From Trichothermofontia sp037445115 (lineage in GTDB: Bacteria > Cyanobacteriota > Cyanobacteriia > B231): 24,113 nt of DNA. Both the position numbers and the translations under genes were made by a program. The number at the start of each line of letters is the position of its first letter. The stretch's first letter is position 1. Of the stretch, positions 13,016-21,329 are shown in pieces. The stretch covers positions 1 through 24,113 of the forward strand of contig JBBILC010000084.1 in NCBI GenBank assembly GCA_037445115.1, given 5' to 3'. The notes beneath the pieces were generated by a model that was not told the origin of the DNA, ran no database searches, and saw only the letters and a list, made by a program, of their open reading frames with translations.

Positions 13016-15820
13016 ATGACGCAAGTAACTGAATCAGCCAACCGCAACCCGCCATTGGCTAATCTTGCCAAGTTGCTACACCTCTTTCGCGAAGCGGAGG
13101 AGGCGGATGCGCTGGCGGCCACCACCCTTAGTTACTTTAAGGCGGTTTTTGACTACAGCCTCATTTGGCTGGGCCTCTACGATCGTAAAAAGCACTGCCT
13201 TGTCGGTAAAGGGGGGAAGGCTCCCGGCAAGGACATCAGTTTCCTCACCCGATCGCTCAGCCTGAATGCCGGCGATCGCTTGGAAGAGGTCGTGATCCAG
13301 ATGCAACCCTTGACCATCCCCGATCTGGGGGCGGAGGTCCGTGCCGGAGAGTGGGCACAAATGGCCAAGCATTGGCAGGTCCAGGGTAGTCTGATCCTGC
13401 CGATCCGTTATAAGGATCTCTGTCTAGGGGTGATGATCCTGGGGGCATCCCATTGGGGAGTGTCCGTTAAGGAGGCCGATAAGGCCCAGTTTGAGATTGT
13501 GTTGGGGGCACTGGGTGCCGCGATCCATCGGGTGATGCTCAGTCAGCACCAACTGCGTGCGGCGACCCAAACGGTTGATGAGGTCTGGCCCAAATTGCTG
13601 CAACAAGCTCAGGAAGGGGCGGATCTCAACCAACGACTCACGGCGATCGTGGAAACGATCCATCGCCACCTCACCCCAACCCGGACCGAGATCCACTGGT
13701 ATGATCCCCTGCCCCAACTATTCCAACTGCGCCTGGGGTATCCGGTCAAGCGGACCACCCGCTTTGCCACGGATGGGAAAGTAGAGGGCCTGGAAGCGAC
13801 GGCGGTTTGGAACTTTTATGAGGCGCTGAATGCCAATCGATTGGTGGCGATCGGGGATGCCTATAGTCCCTTTAAGGCGGATCTAACCGCCCGCCTGCTG
13901 CGGGAATTTCAGGCCCGATCGCTCCTAGCTGCCCCGATCCTGGGGGCCGGCGAACTGCGGGGATTTTTACTGGTCAAAACCACCGAGGCCCGCATTTGGG
14001 ATGACACGGAGAAGGCATTTGTCCAAGGGGTCACCCAACTGCTTTCTCTCCTGGCTCCTCTGGAAACCATTGAGGCGACGATCCAAACAATTCGCAATGA
14101 CCAGGTTCTATTAGCGGGTATTGCCCGGGCCATTTATAGTGAGCGGGACTGGCGTAAGGCCCTTGCCCAAACGGCTGAGCTAATCTGTAAACGCTTGCAA
14201 GCGGAACGGTTTGTCCTGTTGGAAGCCGATGCCGAAACCGGGGAATTTGCGATCGCCTACCAACACCACGCCAAAAGTCGTCGCCCGCTGCCCGCCATCC
14301 TGCCTCCCCTGAGTGAGGTGGACTGGAAAATGCTGGAGCAGTCGGAAACGGCAGTCGCGATCGAAAACCTAGCGGCGGATTTACGATTGTTTACCTGGCG
14401 ATCCGACCTGCAAGAGGTGGAACTCAATTCCCTACTGACCTGTAGCACAGCTCCGGGGCAACCCCTGACGGGTGTCGTTCTGGTGGCACGGGAGAGCCAT
14501 AGTACCTGGAGTCAAGCCGATCGAGAACTGCTGCAAGCAGCGGCCCAGCAATTAGGTGTCGTCTTTCAGCAATTTCGGTTACAACAACAAACCGAGCAGT
14601 TGGAGAAGCATTACCAGGCCCTCGATCGCGGCCTAGCTGAGATTCGCCAAGTCGGACAACTGACGACCTTGGAACAAACCGCCGTCCGCAATATTGCCCA
14701 AAGTTTGGAGGCACCACTGGTCGTCTTAGTTACCTGGTCACCCAGCGATCAAGTCGCCCGGATTGGTGCAATCGCTGTCCAAAACAAAAACTTTGCCATT
14801 CACCAGGACAGTGTGATCCTGCTGTATCAGGATGCGCTGGTGCAATGGTTGTTGCAAAGCGAGACGTGTCTGCCTCTTCAGGTGGGGGATTTACCCCCAG
14901 AGTCCCGACAGTGGTTGAGCGCGGCGGGGATTGGTCAATTGTTGGGGACCGCCTTGCGAACAGCAGCAGGGCATGAACCCACAGGCATTGTGGTGGTGGC
15001 GGATGGCCCCGATCGGTTTTGGCGCGATCGCGATCAACACGCCCTTTTGACCCTCAGCAATCAACTGGCCTGGTCCCGGCGTGCCTTGGTGCTGATCGAG
15101 GTCTTCCAGGCTCAACGTAGTGCCCTCCAACAATTGAACTGGTACAAGAATCGTCAATTGGAGGAGTTTTACAAAATGGTGGGGGCGGCCACCCAACGCC
15201 TCCAGCGATTATTTGACCAGGGTAAAATTCCCGCCGATCTCCACTTTGAGCAAACCCTGCGCCAGTTCGGGATCGCCATCAACAGTATGCTGCCGCTCCT
15301 TCGCCATGAACAATGGCAGTTACAAACCGCTGAGGGGGCAGCGTCCCTGGCCACCCTCTTGCGACGGGCAATGGATCGCATTGACGCAATGGTTAAGAAA
15401 CGCCAACTGTGGCCACAGGTCCATAACCTCGACAGTCGCATTAAGGTGGCGGGGGATATGGTGAAGCTAGAGTCAATTTTCTACGAGGTATTGGCGGCGG
15501 CTTGTCGGCGATCGCCCCCCCAGGGCCGTCTGGATATTTGGTGCCAACCGATCGACGATCAGTTCCTTGAAATTGCCATTACCGACAATGGCGTACTTGA
15601 ACCAGCGCTGTTGGCTGAGTTGCAGCATGGCCGTTCGTTGGATCTCCTGGCCCCCTCGGCGATCGATCGCCTTCCCGGCCTCATTCTGGCTATCTGTCAG
15701 GCATTGATCCACCAACTCAATGGCGATCTGACCTTCTATGCACTGGAGGATGGCCGGACCTTGAGTCGCCTAGTCGTTCCGATCGCTGACCCCAACCAAG
15801 TGACAACGCTGTTGAAGTAA
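13016..15820 (+). CDS. Four-GAF protein with degenerate kinase module
   Basis: A 934-residue cytosolic signalling protein. I read four GAF-like domains at about 25-178, 195-350, 368-525 and 545-700, each ending in a helical linker, then a dimerisation-like helix (LEEFYKMVGAATQRLQ, near 716) and a GHKL ATPase-like domain at about 800-925. The ATPase part keeps ITDNG (855-859) as a D-box-like motif and LPGLILAICQALI as a final helix. The N-box region (IFYEVLAAACRRS) lacks the usual asparagine, and no H-box histidine stands in the expected helix. It may therefore be a pseudokinase or scaffold rather than an autophosphorylating kinase. No GAF domain has the Cys motif of bilin-binding cyanobacteriochromes that I can recognise. 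No regulator gene is adjacent. The ligand is unknown. Confidence 0.8.
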   Translation: MTQVTESANRNPPLANLAKLLHLFREAEEADALAATTLSYFKAVFDYSLIWLGLYDRKKHCLVGKGGKAPGKDISFLTRSLSLNAGDRLEEVVIQMQPLTIPDLGAEVRAGEWAQMAKHWQVQGSLILPIRYKDLCLGVMILGASHWGVSVKEADKAQFEIVLGALGAAIHRVMLSQHQLRAATQTVDEVWPKLLQQAQEGADLNQRLTAIVETIHRHLTPTRTEIHWYDPLPQLFQLRLGYPVKRTTRFATDGKVEGLEATAVWNFYEALNANRLVAIGDAYSPFKADLTARLLREFQARSLLAAPILGAGELRGFLLVKTTEARIWDDTEKAFVQGVTQLLSLLAPLETIEATIQTIRNDQVLLAGIARAIYSERDWRKALAQTAELICKRLQAERFVLLEADAETGEFAIAYQHHAKSRRPLPAILPPLSEVDWKMLEQSETAVAIENLAADLRLFTWRSDLQEVELNSLLTCSTAPGQPLTGVVLVARESHSTWSQADRELLQAAAQQLGVVFQQFRLQQQTEQLEKHYQALDRGLAEIRQVGQLTTLEQTAVRNIAQSLEAPLVVLVTWSPSDQVARIGAIAVQNKNFAIHQDSVILLYQDALVQWLLQSETCLPLQVGDLPPESRQWLSAAGIGQLLGTALRTAAGHEPTGIVVVADGPDRFWRDRDQHALLTLSNQLAWSRRALVLIEVFQAQRSALQQLNWYKNRQLEEFYKMVGAATQRLQRLFDQGKIPADLHFEQTLRQFGIAINSMLPLLRHEQWQLQTAEGAASLATLLRRAMDRIDAMVKKRQLWPQVHNLDSRIKVAGDMVKLESIFYEVLAAACRRSPPQGRLDIWCQPIDDQFLEIAITDNGVLEPALLAELQHGRSLDLLAPSAIDRLPGLILAICQALIHQLNGDLTFYALEDGRTLSRLVVPIADPNQVTTLLK

Positions 15821-15881
15821 CCCTTGCTCTCCCCGTCTCCCCATCGGGGGAAAGGTGAGTCACGGCACAATCAAAATTTGC

Positions 15882-15908
15882 AACCCCTCTCCCTGAGGGA
15901 GAGGGGTT
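15882..15908. terminator. Strong hairpin between convergent genes
   Basis: AACCCCTCTCCC, loop TGA, GGGAGAGGGGTT is a perfect 12-bp stem in the 101-bp gap between the GAF gene and acs, followed by GGGGTGAGGG. It could stop transcription from both sides. It has no T-run and matches a palindrome (CCCTCTCCCTGAGGGAGAGG) dispersed in many bacterial genomes, so it may equally be a REP-like repeat. Confidence 0.55.
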
Positions 15909-15921
15909 GGGGTGAGGGCAT

Positions 15922-17892
15922 TTAGGCCCCACTGCGCAACTTATCCAAAACACTGCGATCCTCCAGCGTGGACGTATCGCCCGACACCTCCTGATCCGCC
16001 GCCAACGATCGCAGCAACCGCCGCATAATTTTACCCGATCGCGTTTTGGGCAAAGCCTCGCTGAAGCGGATCTCACCCGGACGGGCGATCGCGCCAATTT
16101 CCTGGACCACATGCTGCTTCAATTCCTGGGCCAAGGCCTCCGTGGGAACATAGTCCCCCTCCAGGGTGACAAAGGCCACCACATCTTCCCCCTTCACCTC
16201 ATCCGGTTTGCCAACAACCGCCGCCTCCGCCACCGCCGGATGGGACACTAGGGCCGACTCAATTTCCATCGTGCCCAAACGGTGTCCCGCCACACTAATC
16301 ACGTCATCCACCCGCCCCATCACCCAGAAATAGTCCTGCTCATCCCGGCGGGCACCATCCCCCGCAAAGTAGAGGTATTGGCCATCTTGGGGGGGAATAT
16401 GCTCCCAGTAAGTCCGACGGAAGCGATCGGGGTCCTTATACACCGTGCGCATCATACTGGGCCACGGGTGACGGATGACCAGATAGCCGCCCTCATTCAC
16501 GCCTACCGCATTGCCCTCCAGATCGACCACATCCGCCAAGATCCCCGGAAAAGGCCGAGTCGCGGACCCCGGTTTAGTGGGAATCGCACCGGGCAGGGGG
16601 GTAATCATAATGCCGCCGGTTTCCGTTTGCCACCAGGTATCGACGATCGGGCAGCGTTCCTGACCAATCACCCGGTAATACCACATCCAGGCTTCGGGGT
16701 TGATCGGTTCGCCCACCGTACCCAGTAGCCGCAGAGAGGAAAGATTCCGCGTTCGGGGGTGGTGTTCGCCCATTTTGATGAAAGCCCGGATGGCCGTCGG
16801 AGCCGTATAGAAAATATTGACTCCATACTTTTCGATCACATCCCAGAAGCAGCCCGGATTGGAGGCGCGGGGTGCCCCCTCATACATCAGCGTGGTCGCC
16901 CCATTGGAAAGAGGGCCGTAGACAATGTAGCTGTGGCCCGTAATCCAGCCAACATCAGCCGTACACCAGTAAACATCCGTGTCCTTGAGGTCAAAGATCC
17001 ATTGGGTGGTGATGTGGGTGTAAAGGTTATAGCCACCCGTCGTGTGGACAACGCCCTTGGGTTTGCCCGTGCTACCGGAGGTGTAGAGGATAAACAACAT
17101 ATCTTCACTGTCCATTGGCTCAGCCGGACAGTCGGCACTCACCCCTGCTTGCAGGTCATGCCACCAGTGATCGCGGCCCGGTTCCATCTGGATTTTTTGT
17201 TTGGTCCGTTCCACCACCAGGACGTTCTCGACGCTGGGGACGGTCCCATCCGCCAGCGCCTTATCCACCTGCTCCTTCAACGGCACGATCGCGTCCTTGC
17301 GCCAGCCCCCATCGGCGGTAATCACCAATTTGGCTTCGGCATCAATCAGCCGATCGCGTAACGCCTCAGCACTAAAGCCCCCAAACACCACCGAATGGGG
17401 GGCACCAATCCGCGCACAGGCCAACATCGCGATCGCCGCTTCCGGGATCATGGGCATATAAATCCCCACGCAATCGCCCTTTTTGACCCCCAGTTGTTTC
17501 AGCACATTGGCAAATTGGCAGACCTCGCGGTGGAGTTGGGCATAGGTCAGCGTGCGCGAATCCCCCGGTTCCCCTTCCCAAATCAGGGCTGCTTTATTGC
17601 GTCGCCAGGTCGTGAGATGGCGATCGAGGCAGTTATAGGCAATATTGAGCTTCCCCCCCACAAACCACTTCACCTGGGGCGGTTGCCAATCAAGAACCTG
17701 CTGCCACGGTTCAAACCAATGGAGTTCCTGCTCGGCTAGCTTCGCCCAAAACCCCGCTGGGTCCGCCTGGGCTTGGTCATACAACTGTTCATAGGCCGCC
17801 AGACTATCAATATGGGCGGCTTGGGCAAACGCAGCAGGAGGATGGAATAAACGATTTTCTTGCAGAATAGATTCGATCGTCGGTTGTGACAT
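15922..17892 (-). CDS. acs: Acetyl-CoA synthetase (AMP-forming)
   Basis: Acs activates acetate with ATP and CoA through acetyl-AMP. From ATG 17892 (MSQPTIESILQENRLF) it has 656 residues, the normal family length. Frame further upstream to 18015 is open but has no family character. Motifs: VKWFVGGKLNIAYNCLDRH, IGAPHSVVFGGFSAEAL, the phosphate loop YTSGSTGKPKG at 270-280, DVGWITGHSYIVYGPL, VDTWWQTETGG, YFAGDGARRDE and, near the C-terminus, LPKTRSGKIMRRLLR with Lys621. That lysine is the conserved catalytic residue that acetylation switches off in other bacteria. No acetyltransferase or deacetylase gene is adjacent. It lies downstream of the CAP-CHAT gene on the same strand, separated by 216 bp. 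Confidence 0.97.
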   Translation of the reverse strand: MSQPTIESILQENRLFHPPAAFAQAAHIDSLAAYEQLYDQAQADPAGFWAKLAEQELHWFEPWQQVLDWQPPQVKWFVGGKLNIAYNCLDRHLTTWRRNKAALIWEGEPGDSRTLTYAQLHREVCQFANVLKQLGVKKGDCVGIYMPMIPEAAIAMLACARIGAPHSVVFGGFSAEALRDRLIDAEAKLVITADGGWRKDAIVPLKEQVDKALADGTVPSVENVLVVERTKQKIQMEPGRDHWWHDLQAGVSADCPAEPMDSEDMLFILYTSGSTGKPKGVVHTTGGYNLYTHITTQWIFDLKDTDVYWCTADVGWITGHSYIVYGPLSNGATTLMYEGAPRASNPGCFWDVIEKYGVNIFYTAPTAIRAFIKMGEHHPRTRNLSSLRLLGTVGEPINPEAWMWYYRVIGQERCPIVDTWWQTETGGIMITPLPGAIPTKPGSATRPFPGILADVVDLEGNAVGVNEGGYLVIRHPWPSMMRTVYKDPDRFRRTYWEHIPPQDGQYLYFAGDGARRDEQDYFWVMGRVDDVISVAGHRLGTMEIESALVSHPAVAEAAVVGKPDEVKGEDVVAFVTLEGDYVPTEALAQELKQHVVQEIGAIARPGEIRFSEALPKTRSGKIMRRLLRSLAADQEVSGDTSTLEDRSVLDKLRSGA

Positions 17893-18044
17893 AGCCAGTT
17901 CACTCGCAATGGGATGGCAGCCTGCAAGCCAAGGGGGACAATCTTGGGGTCCCAGGCACCCAGAAACCGGGCCACACCGCTTGTCACTCGGAAACCAGGC
18001 AACCGTTGACTCCAAGGCTAAACAAAACCATACCCCCTTCCCGT

Positions 18045-18085
18045 CCCTTTGTGGACCTTCGTGCCCTTCGTGCCTTCGGGGTGAA
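18045..18085 (-). repeat. CGAAGG-type short tandem repeat
   Basis: On the minus strand the segment reads as about four diverged units of 8-10 bp built on CGAAGGCA (CGAAGGCA, CGAAGGGCA, CGAAGGTCCA, CAAAGGGA). Similar ACGAAGGCACGAAGG strings are dispersed in many bacterial genomes. It lies in the 216-bp gap between the CAP-CHAT gene and acs. Confidence 0.55.
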
Positions 18086-18108
18086 CTGGCCTGCCCCCGC
18101 CCATATCC

Positions 18109-20328
18109 CTAATCACCACTGCCAATCACCGTAAACGCCGACCAATAGTAGGGATGGCGGAAATCCTCCGGCAGACCTTGACTGCCACCAGGTAAGGCTA
18201 GAGGTGCACGATCACCACGACGCAAACGATCGCCGTCAACCCGAATCTCCCCGTGCAACATCGCTAACTGGGCCTGACGGAGCGCCTCAGCTTTGGTGGG
18301 AGCCGTAGGCAGGCGATCGTAGAACTCACTCATCAACCCCAGCGTCGCCGCATCACTGACATCCCACAGGCTCCCGATCGCCGTTTTCACGTTGGCCCCT
18401 AGGGCCACCCCCGCGAATCCCAATTCCGCCTGCTCATTGCCCAAGGCCGTGCGACAGGCACTCAGCACCAGCAGTTGGATCGGTTGGGTTGCCCCCTGGA
18501 GGGTTTGCATCCAAGTAGATAACTGATTCAGTCGTAATTTTTCCTCCCAAAACTGAATGTAGGACTGCTGGGCTTGGCCCGGGGCAAAGTAGGCGTGGGT
18601 GGCCAAATGCAAAATGCCAAACCGCTGCGCTCGGCCCGCTTGAGCGACCTGGGCAATCGTCCCCTGGCTATCCAACAACGCCTGACCTTGCCACACCCCG
18701 TGGGTTACCGTTTCCACTTCAACTGCCGCCGCCGGGAGGGGCTGTTGGCCCTGGGTACTTTGGGCAATGCCCATCGCCAGCACCGGTTGATTTTGGACGG
18801 TGGCGGCCCCATAGTTAGTCAGGGCAAAGCTGGGGATTAGGGTTAGACCATAGCGTTCAACCAAAAAGTGTTGACCATCATGCAGGGCCGCCAAGGGGAG
18901 CGATCGCAACCCCACATCGGCAGAAATTTCCAGGGTTTGAATTTGGTTCGCCCGCAGTTCCGGAAGTATCGGCGTAATCAGCGCCTGGTAAAGCTGCTGG
19001 GCCGGTGTGAGGTAATCGGCAGGCTCCCCATTGGCGCTGGCGAGGAGGGATTGCCGAAATTGGGTGGCGACGGCTTGCAGGCTCGCTCGATCAGCCCGCA
19101 GTAACACCTTATGCACCGCCTGGGATGAGGAAGCTTGGGCTAGGGGAGGTGGGTCAGCCCATGCCAACCCCAGCAGCCAGGGGGCTAGGGCCTTGGACCA
19201 GCGCCCCAGGGAAGTGTGTTGAGCCGTCGTCGGTTGGGGCAATACCAGGATCAGGTCCAAGCGATCGCCCAGGGAAACCAGGTAGGAAAGGGCCGGTTTC
19301 TGGCCGCTGCTGCGATGCTGGCGACCGAGGGTTTGGCTGATTTGGTCCAGGCTGGTGGTGGTTGCGGGTAGATGTAACCCGTAGTAGGTCGCGAATTCCT
19401 GCGCTCGATAGGCTTCAACCAATTGCACCGCCGTTTCCAGATCTGCCGCCCGGAAGGCCCGCTCAAAGCTGGCCCGATCGCGGATCGCTGACTCAAGGCC
19501 CGGAGTGCTGGGGGGTTGGGTTGGGGGCGGTTGGGCGATCGTGGGGGTTTCCCCACCCGGATCAGGCACTTCGCCAAACCACAGCACGGCATAGTTTTGG
19601 TAAATGGCTAACCCGATCGCCTGCCACTGGCGTGATTGCCACTGACCCTGGTTAAGCAACATTGCATTGTGATAGGAACTGGCCTGCCAGTCCTGCATCG
19701 CCGACGCTGCCGTGGCTTGATAACCGGGAGGCCCCCCGTGGGCACTTTCGTAGCCAATGCTGGGGTAGGGGGTCCCCAACCGTTGGGGTGCATTCCACAT
19801 ACAGGGATAACTACTGGCCTGATTGGGGTCGTAGGGACAATCACTCCAGGCGTGGGTAAATTGGCGCAGGTTATCCGCCATGTCGCGCACGTGGCGATTC
19901 GCGACCCGGTTCAAGGACGGGGACAGGGGAATCGGCGGTAGGCCATACTGGGCACGATATTGGTTAATACGTTGATACAGTTGCGTTTCTTCCGCATCCA
20001 ACGCATCCCCTAGGCACGCACTAGCCCGCAGGATCGCCGCTCCCATACAGTTACTCGTAGCCGTGATTTCGGCCCTTAATCCCTGGGGCGTCAATTCATT
20101 GGCCCTTAATTCAAACCGATTTGCCTCGGACGCACGGGCCGGGGCTAGCAACCCGAAGATCAGGGGAGCCGTCAGGGCGATTGCCCTTCTGCTGATGCCT
20201 ACCCTCTGGGTGCCCATCCCCCGGGTGCCCATCCCCCAAATACCCATCCCACGGCCAATTCGACTCATGCCTTGAATGCCTTGCCCCACTGGCCAAAGCT
20301 TCCCGCCGCGATCGCTTAGGCTATTCAT
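18109..20328 (-). CDS. Secreted CAP-CHAT caspase-like fusion protein
   Basis: From ATG 20328 the product has 739 residues. A hydrophobic stretch (RRAIALTAPLIFGLLAPARA, about residues 47-66) looks like a signal peptide for export. Residues 110-246 look like a CAP/SCP domain: ETQLYQRINQYRAQYGLPP, a His in ANRHVRDM, HAWSDC and YESAHGG. After a Pro-rich linker (PPPTQPPSTP), residues about 435-735 form a CHAT domain, a caspase-like cysteine peptidase fold, with the likely dyad His578 (HLATHAYF) and Cys625 (LSACRTALG). The end HPYYWSAFTVIGSG is typical of CHAT. The substrate is unknown. The start is uncertain: an ATG at 20412 overlaps the upstream gene, and ATGs at 20268, 20247, 20232 and 20217 follow a 15-bp tandem repeat. 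The last of these gives the best-shaped signal peptide. Confidence 0.85.
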   Translation of the reverse strand: MNSLSDRGGKLWPVGQGIQGMSRIGRGMGIWGMGTRGMGTQRVGISRRAIALTAPLIFGLLAPARASEANRFELRANELTPQGLRAEITATSNCMGAAILRASACLGDALDAEETQLYQRINQYRAQYGLPPIPLSPSLNRVANRHVRDMADNLRQFTHAWSDCPYDPNQASSYPCMWNAPQRLGTPYPSIGYESAHGGPPGYQATAASAMQDWQASSYHNAMLLNQGQWQSRQWQAIGLAIYQNYAVLWFGEVPDPGGETPTIAQPPPTQPPSTPGLESAIRDRASFERAFRAADLETAVQLVEAYRAQEFATYYGLHLPATTTSLDQISQTLGRQHRSSGQKPALSYLVSLGDRLDLILVLPQPTTAQHTSLGRWSKALAPWLLGLAWADPPPLAQASSSQAVHKVLLRADRASLQAVATQFRQSLLASANGEPADYLTPAQQLYQALITPILPELRANQIQTLEISADVGLRSLPLAALHDGQHFLVERYGLTLIPSFALTNYGAATVQNQPVLAMGIAQSTQGQQPLPAAAVEVETVTHGVWQGQALLDSQGTIAQVAQAGRAQRFGILHLATHAYFAPGQAQQSYIQFWEEKLRLNQLSTWMQTLQGATQPIQLLVLSACRTALGNEQAELGFAGVALGANVKTAIGSLWDVSDAATLGLMSEFYDRLPTAPTKAEALRQAQLAMLHGEIRVDGDRLRRGDRAPLALPGGSQGLPEDFRHPYYWSAFTVIGSGD
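20208..20252 (-). repeat. 15-bp tandem repeat near CAP-CHAT start
   Basis: Three 15-bp units (plus strand GGGTGCCCATCCCCC twice, then a diverged AAATACCCATCCCAC) encode Gly-Met-Gly-X-X on the minus strand (GMGIW, GMGTR, GMGTQ). Every unit supplies an in-frame ATG, so the repeat itself creates several alternative start codons just before the signal peptide. Confidence 0.8.
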
Positions 20329-20380
20329 CGCACAGTTTAGGTATACATTTTCGGTTATAACCGATTCTGCCCAATACGCC

Positions 20381-21172
20381 TTACAACCACCCCAGCCCCC
20401 GATAGACGGCAATACCCAGATACTCCTTCAGGGCACGGGTCGTTTTGGCCAGGGCTTCCGCGTCGGGTAGGCAATTGAGGAGCAACGCCTGGGGTTCGGT
20501 GCGCCAGAGGGCACGATCGGCATCGGTATACAAAAAATCTGTAGGTGCCGCGATCGGGTCGAGGCCCTGATGTTGAAAAATCAACAGCGATCGGGGCATA
20601 TGCATGGCCGAGGTAACCAGCAGAATGCGCTGCAAGCCTTTCGCGGCCAAGATCTGCTGCACATTCACCGCGTTCTGGTAGGTATTCAACGATTCCGTAT
20701 CCTGGAGAATAGCTGTAGCAGGCACCCCCAGGGCGATCGCCAATTCCGCCATATCCGCCGCCTCCGAGCGTCCCCCACCCATCCAACTGACCCGCCCCCC
20801 ACTCAAAACTAACCACGGTGCCCTGCCTTCCCGATACAACTGGGCACCATACAAAATGCGATCGCCCGCCTCGGCCACATCCACCCCTGGGCGTGGAAGT
20901 AGGGCCGGTTTGGTACCCCCCCCCAACACTACGATCGCCGCCACTTGTGGTAACGGACCCGCTGGAATATGCCGTTGTTCCAGGGACGATACCAGCCACA
21001 GGGCTGTCCAAGGACTGCTACTGACAAGCAACACCGCCAGCCCCAAGGCGAGCGCCGCCTGCGCCACCCGTGGCCACCGCCGCCGACTGCACAGAGCGAC
21101 GCCCAACAGGACACAACCCAGGCCCAAGGGGTAGATCAAGGGAGGGAGCCATTTGGAAAGAAAGAGCAGCAT
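20381..21172 (-). CDS. YdcF/ElyC-type DUF218 membrane protein
   Basis: A 263-residue protein with two N-terminal hydrophobic segments (about 8-28 and 36-58) and a DUF218 domain from about 75. Family marks: AAIVVLGGGT, DRILYGAQLYREGRAPWLVLSGG, SEAADMAELAIALGVP, DTESLNTYQNAVN and ILLVTSAMHMPRSLLIFQHQG. Members such as SanA and ElyC of E. coli are linked to envelope integrity or peptidoglycan precursor handling, but the biochemical activity is unsettled. The stop at 20381 lies 52 bp from the preferred start of the CAP-CHAT gene, so the two may be co-transcribed, which would fit a shared envelope context. Upstream are a 17-bp tandem repeat and the psaK terminator. Confidence 0.88.
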   Translation of the reverse strand: MLLFLSKWLPPLIYPLGLGCVLLGVALCSRRRWPRVAQAALALGLAVLLVSSSPWTALWLVSSLEQRHIPAGPLPQVAAIVVLGGGTKPALLPRPGVDVAEAGDRILYGAQLYREGRAPWLVLSGGRVSWMGGGRSEAADMAELAIALGVPATAILQDTESLNTYQNAVNVQQILAAKGLQRILLVTSAMHMPRSLLIFQHQGLDPIAAPTDFLYTDADRALWRTEPQALLLNCLPDAEALAKTTRALKEYLGIAVYRGLGWL

Positions 21173-21182
21173 GGGCGATCAG

Positions 21183-21250
21183 CCTCTGCAAACGCGAAAC
21201 CTCTGCAAACGCAAAACCTCTGCAAACGCAAAACCTCTGCAAACGCAAAA
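21183..21250. repeat. 17-bp tandem repeat, four copies
   Basis: Four head-to-tail copies of CCTCTGCAAACGCAAAA start at 21183, 21200, 21217 and 21234. The first has one change (G for A at position 14). The block is in the spacer between the YdcF-like gene start and psaK. It lies in the 5' region of the YdcF-like gene, and its right edge supplies the T-run of the psaK terminator. Confidence 0.9.
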
Positions 21251-21271
21251 GAGGAGGGACAAGCCCTCCTC
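21251..21271 (-). terminator. Rho-independent terminator of psaK
   Basis: GAGGAGGG and CCCTCCTC form a perfect 8-bp stem around a 5-base loop. On the minus strand it is followed at once by TTTT (21250-21247), giving a classic intrinsic terminator 58 bp past the psaK stop. The T-run comes from the last unit of the adjacent 17-bp repeat. Confidence 0.8.
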
Positions 21272-21329
21272 ATCGTCAATTAAGATTATTCCCGTCAGCC
21301 CTAGGACTGGGGGGAACTGCCACCGGGGA

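Noticed and set aside
13016..15820. Phytochrome or cyanobacteriochrome photoreceptor
   Set aside because: No GAF domain shows the bilin-binding Cys-His context or a DXCF motif, so light sensing through bilin is not supported.
16282..17361. Long plus-strand open frames of 148 and 200 codons
   Set aside because: They are antisense to the strongly conserved acs gene and reflect its codon bias.
20329..20412. 28-residue upstream extension of the CAP-CHAT protein
   Set aside because: It overlaps the end of the DUF218 gene, reads as non-conserved sequence and pushes the signal peptide even further inside. Kept only as an alternative start.
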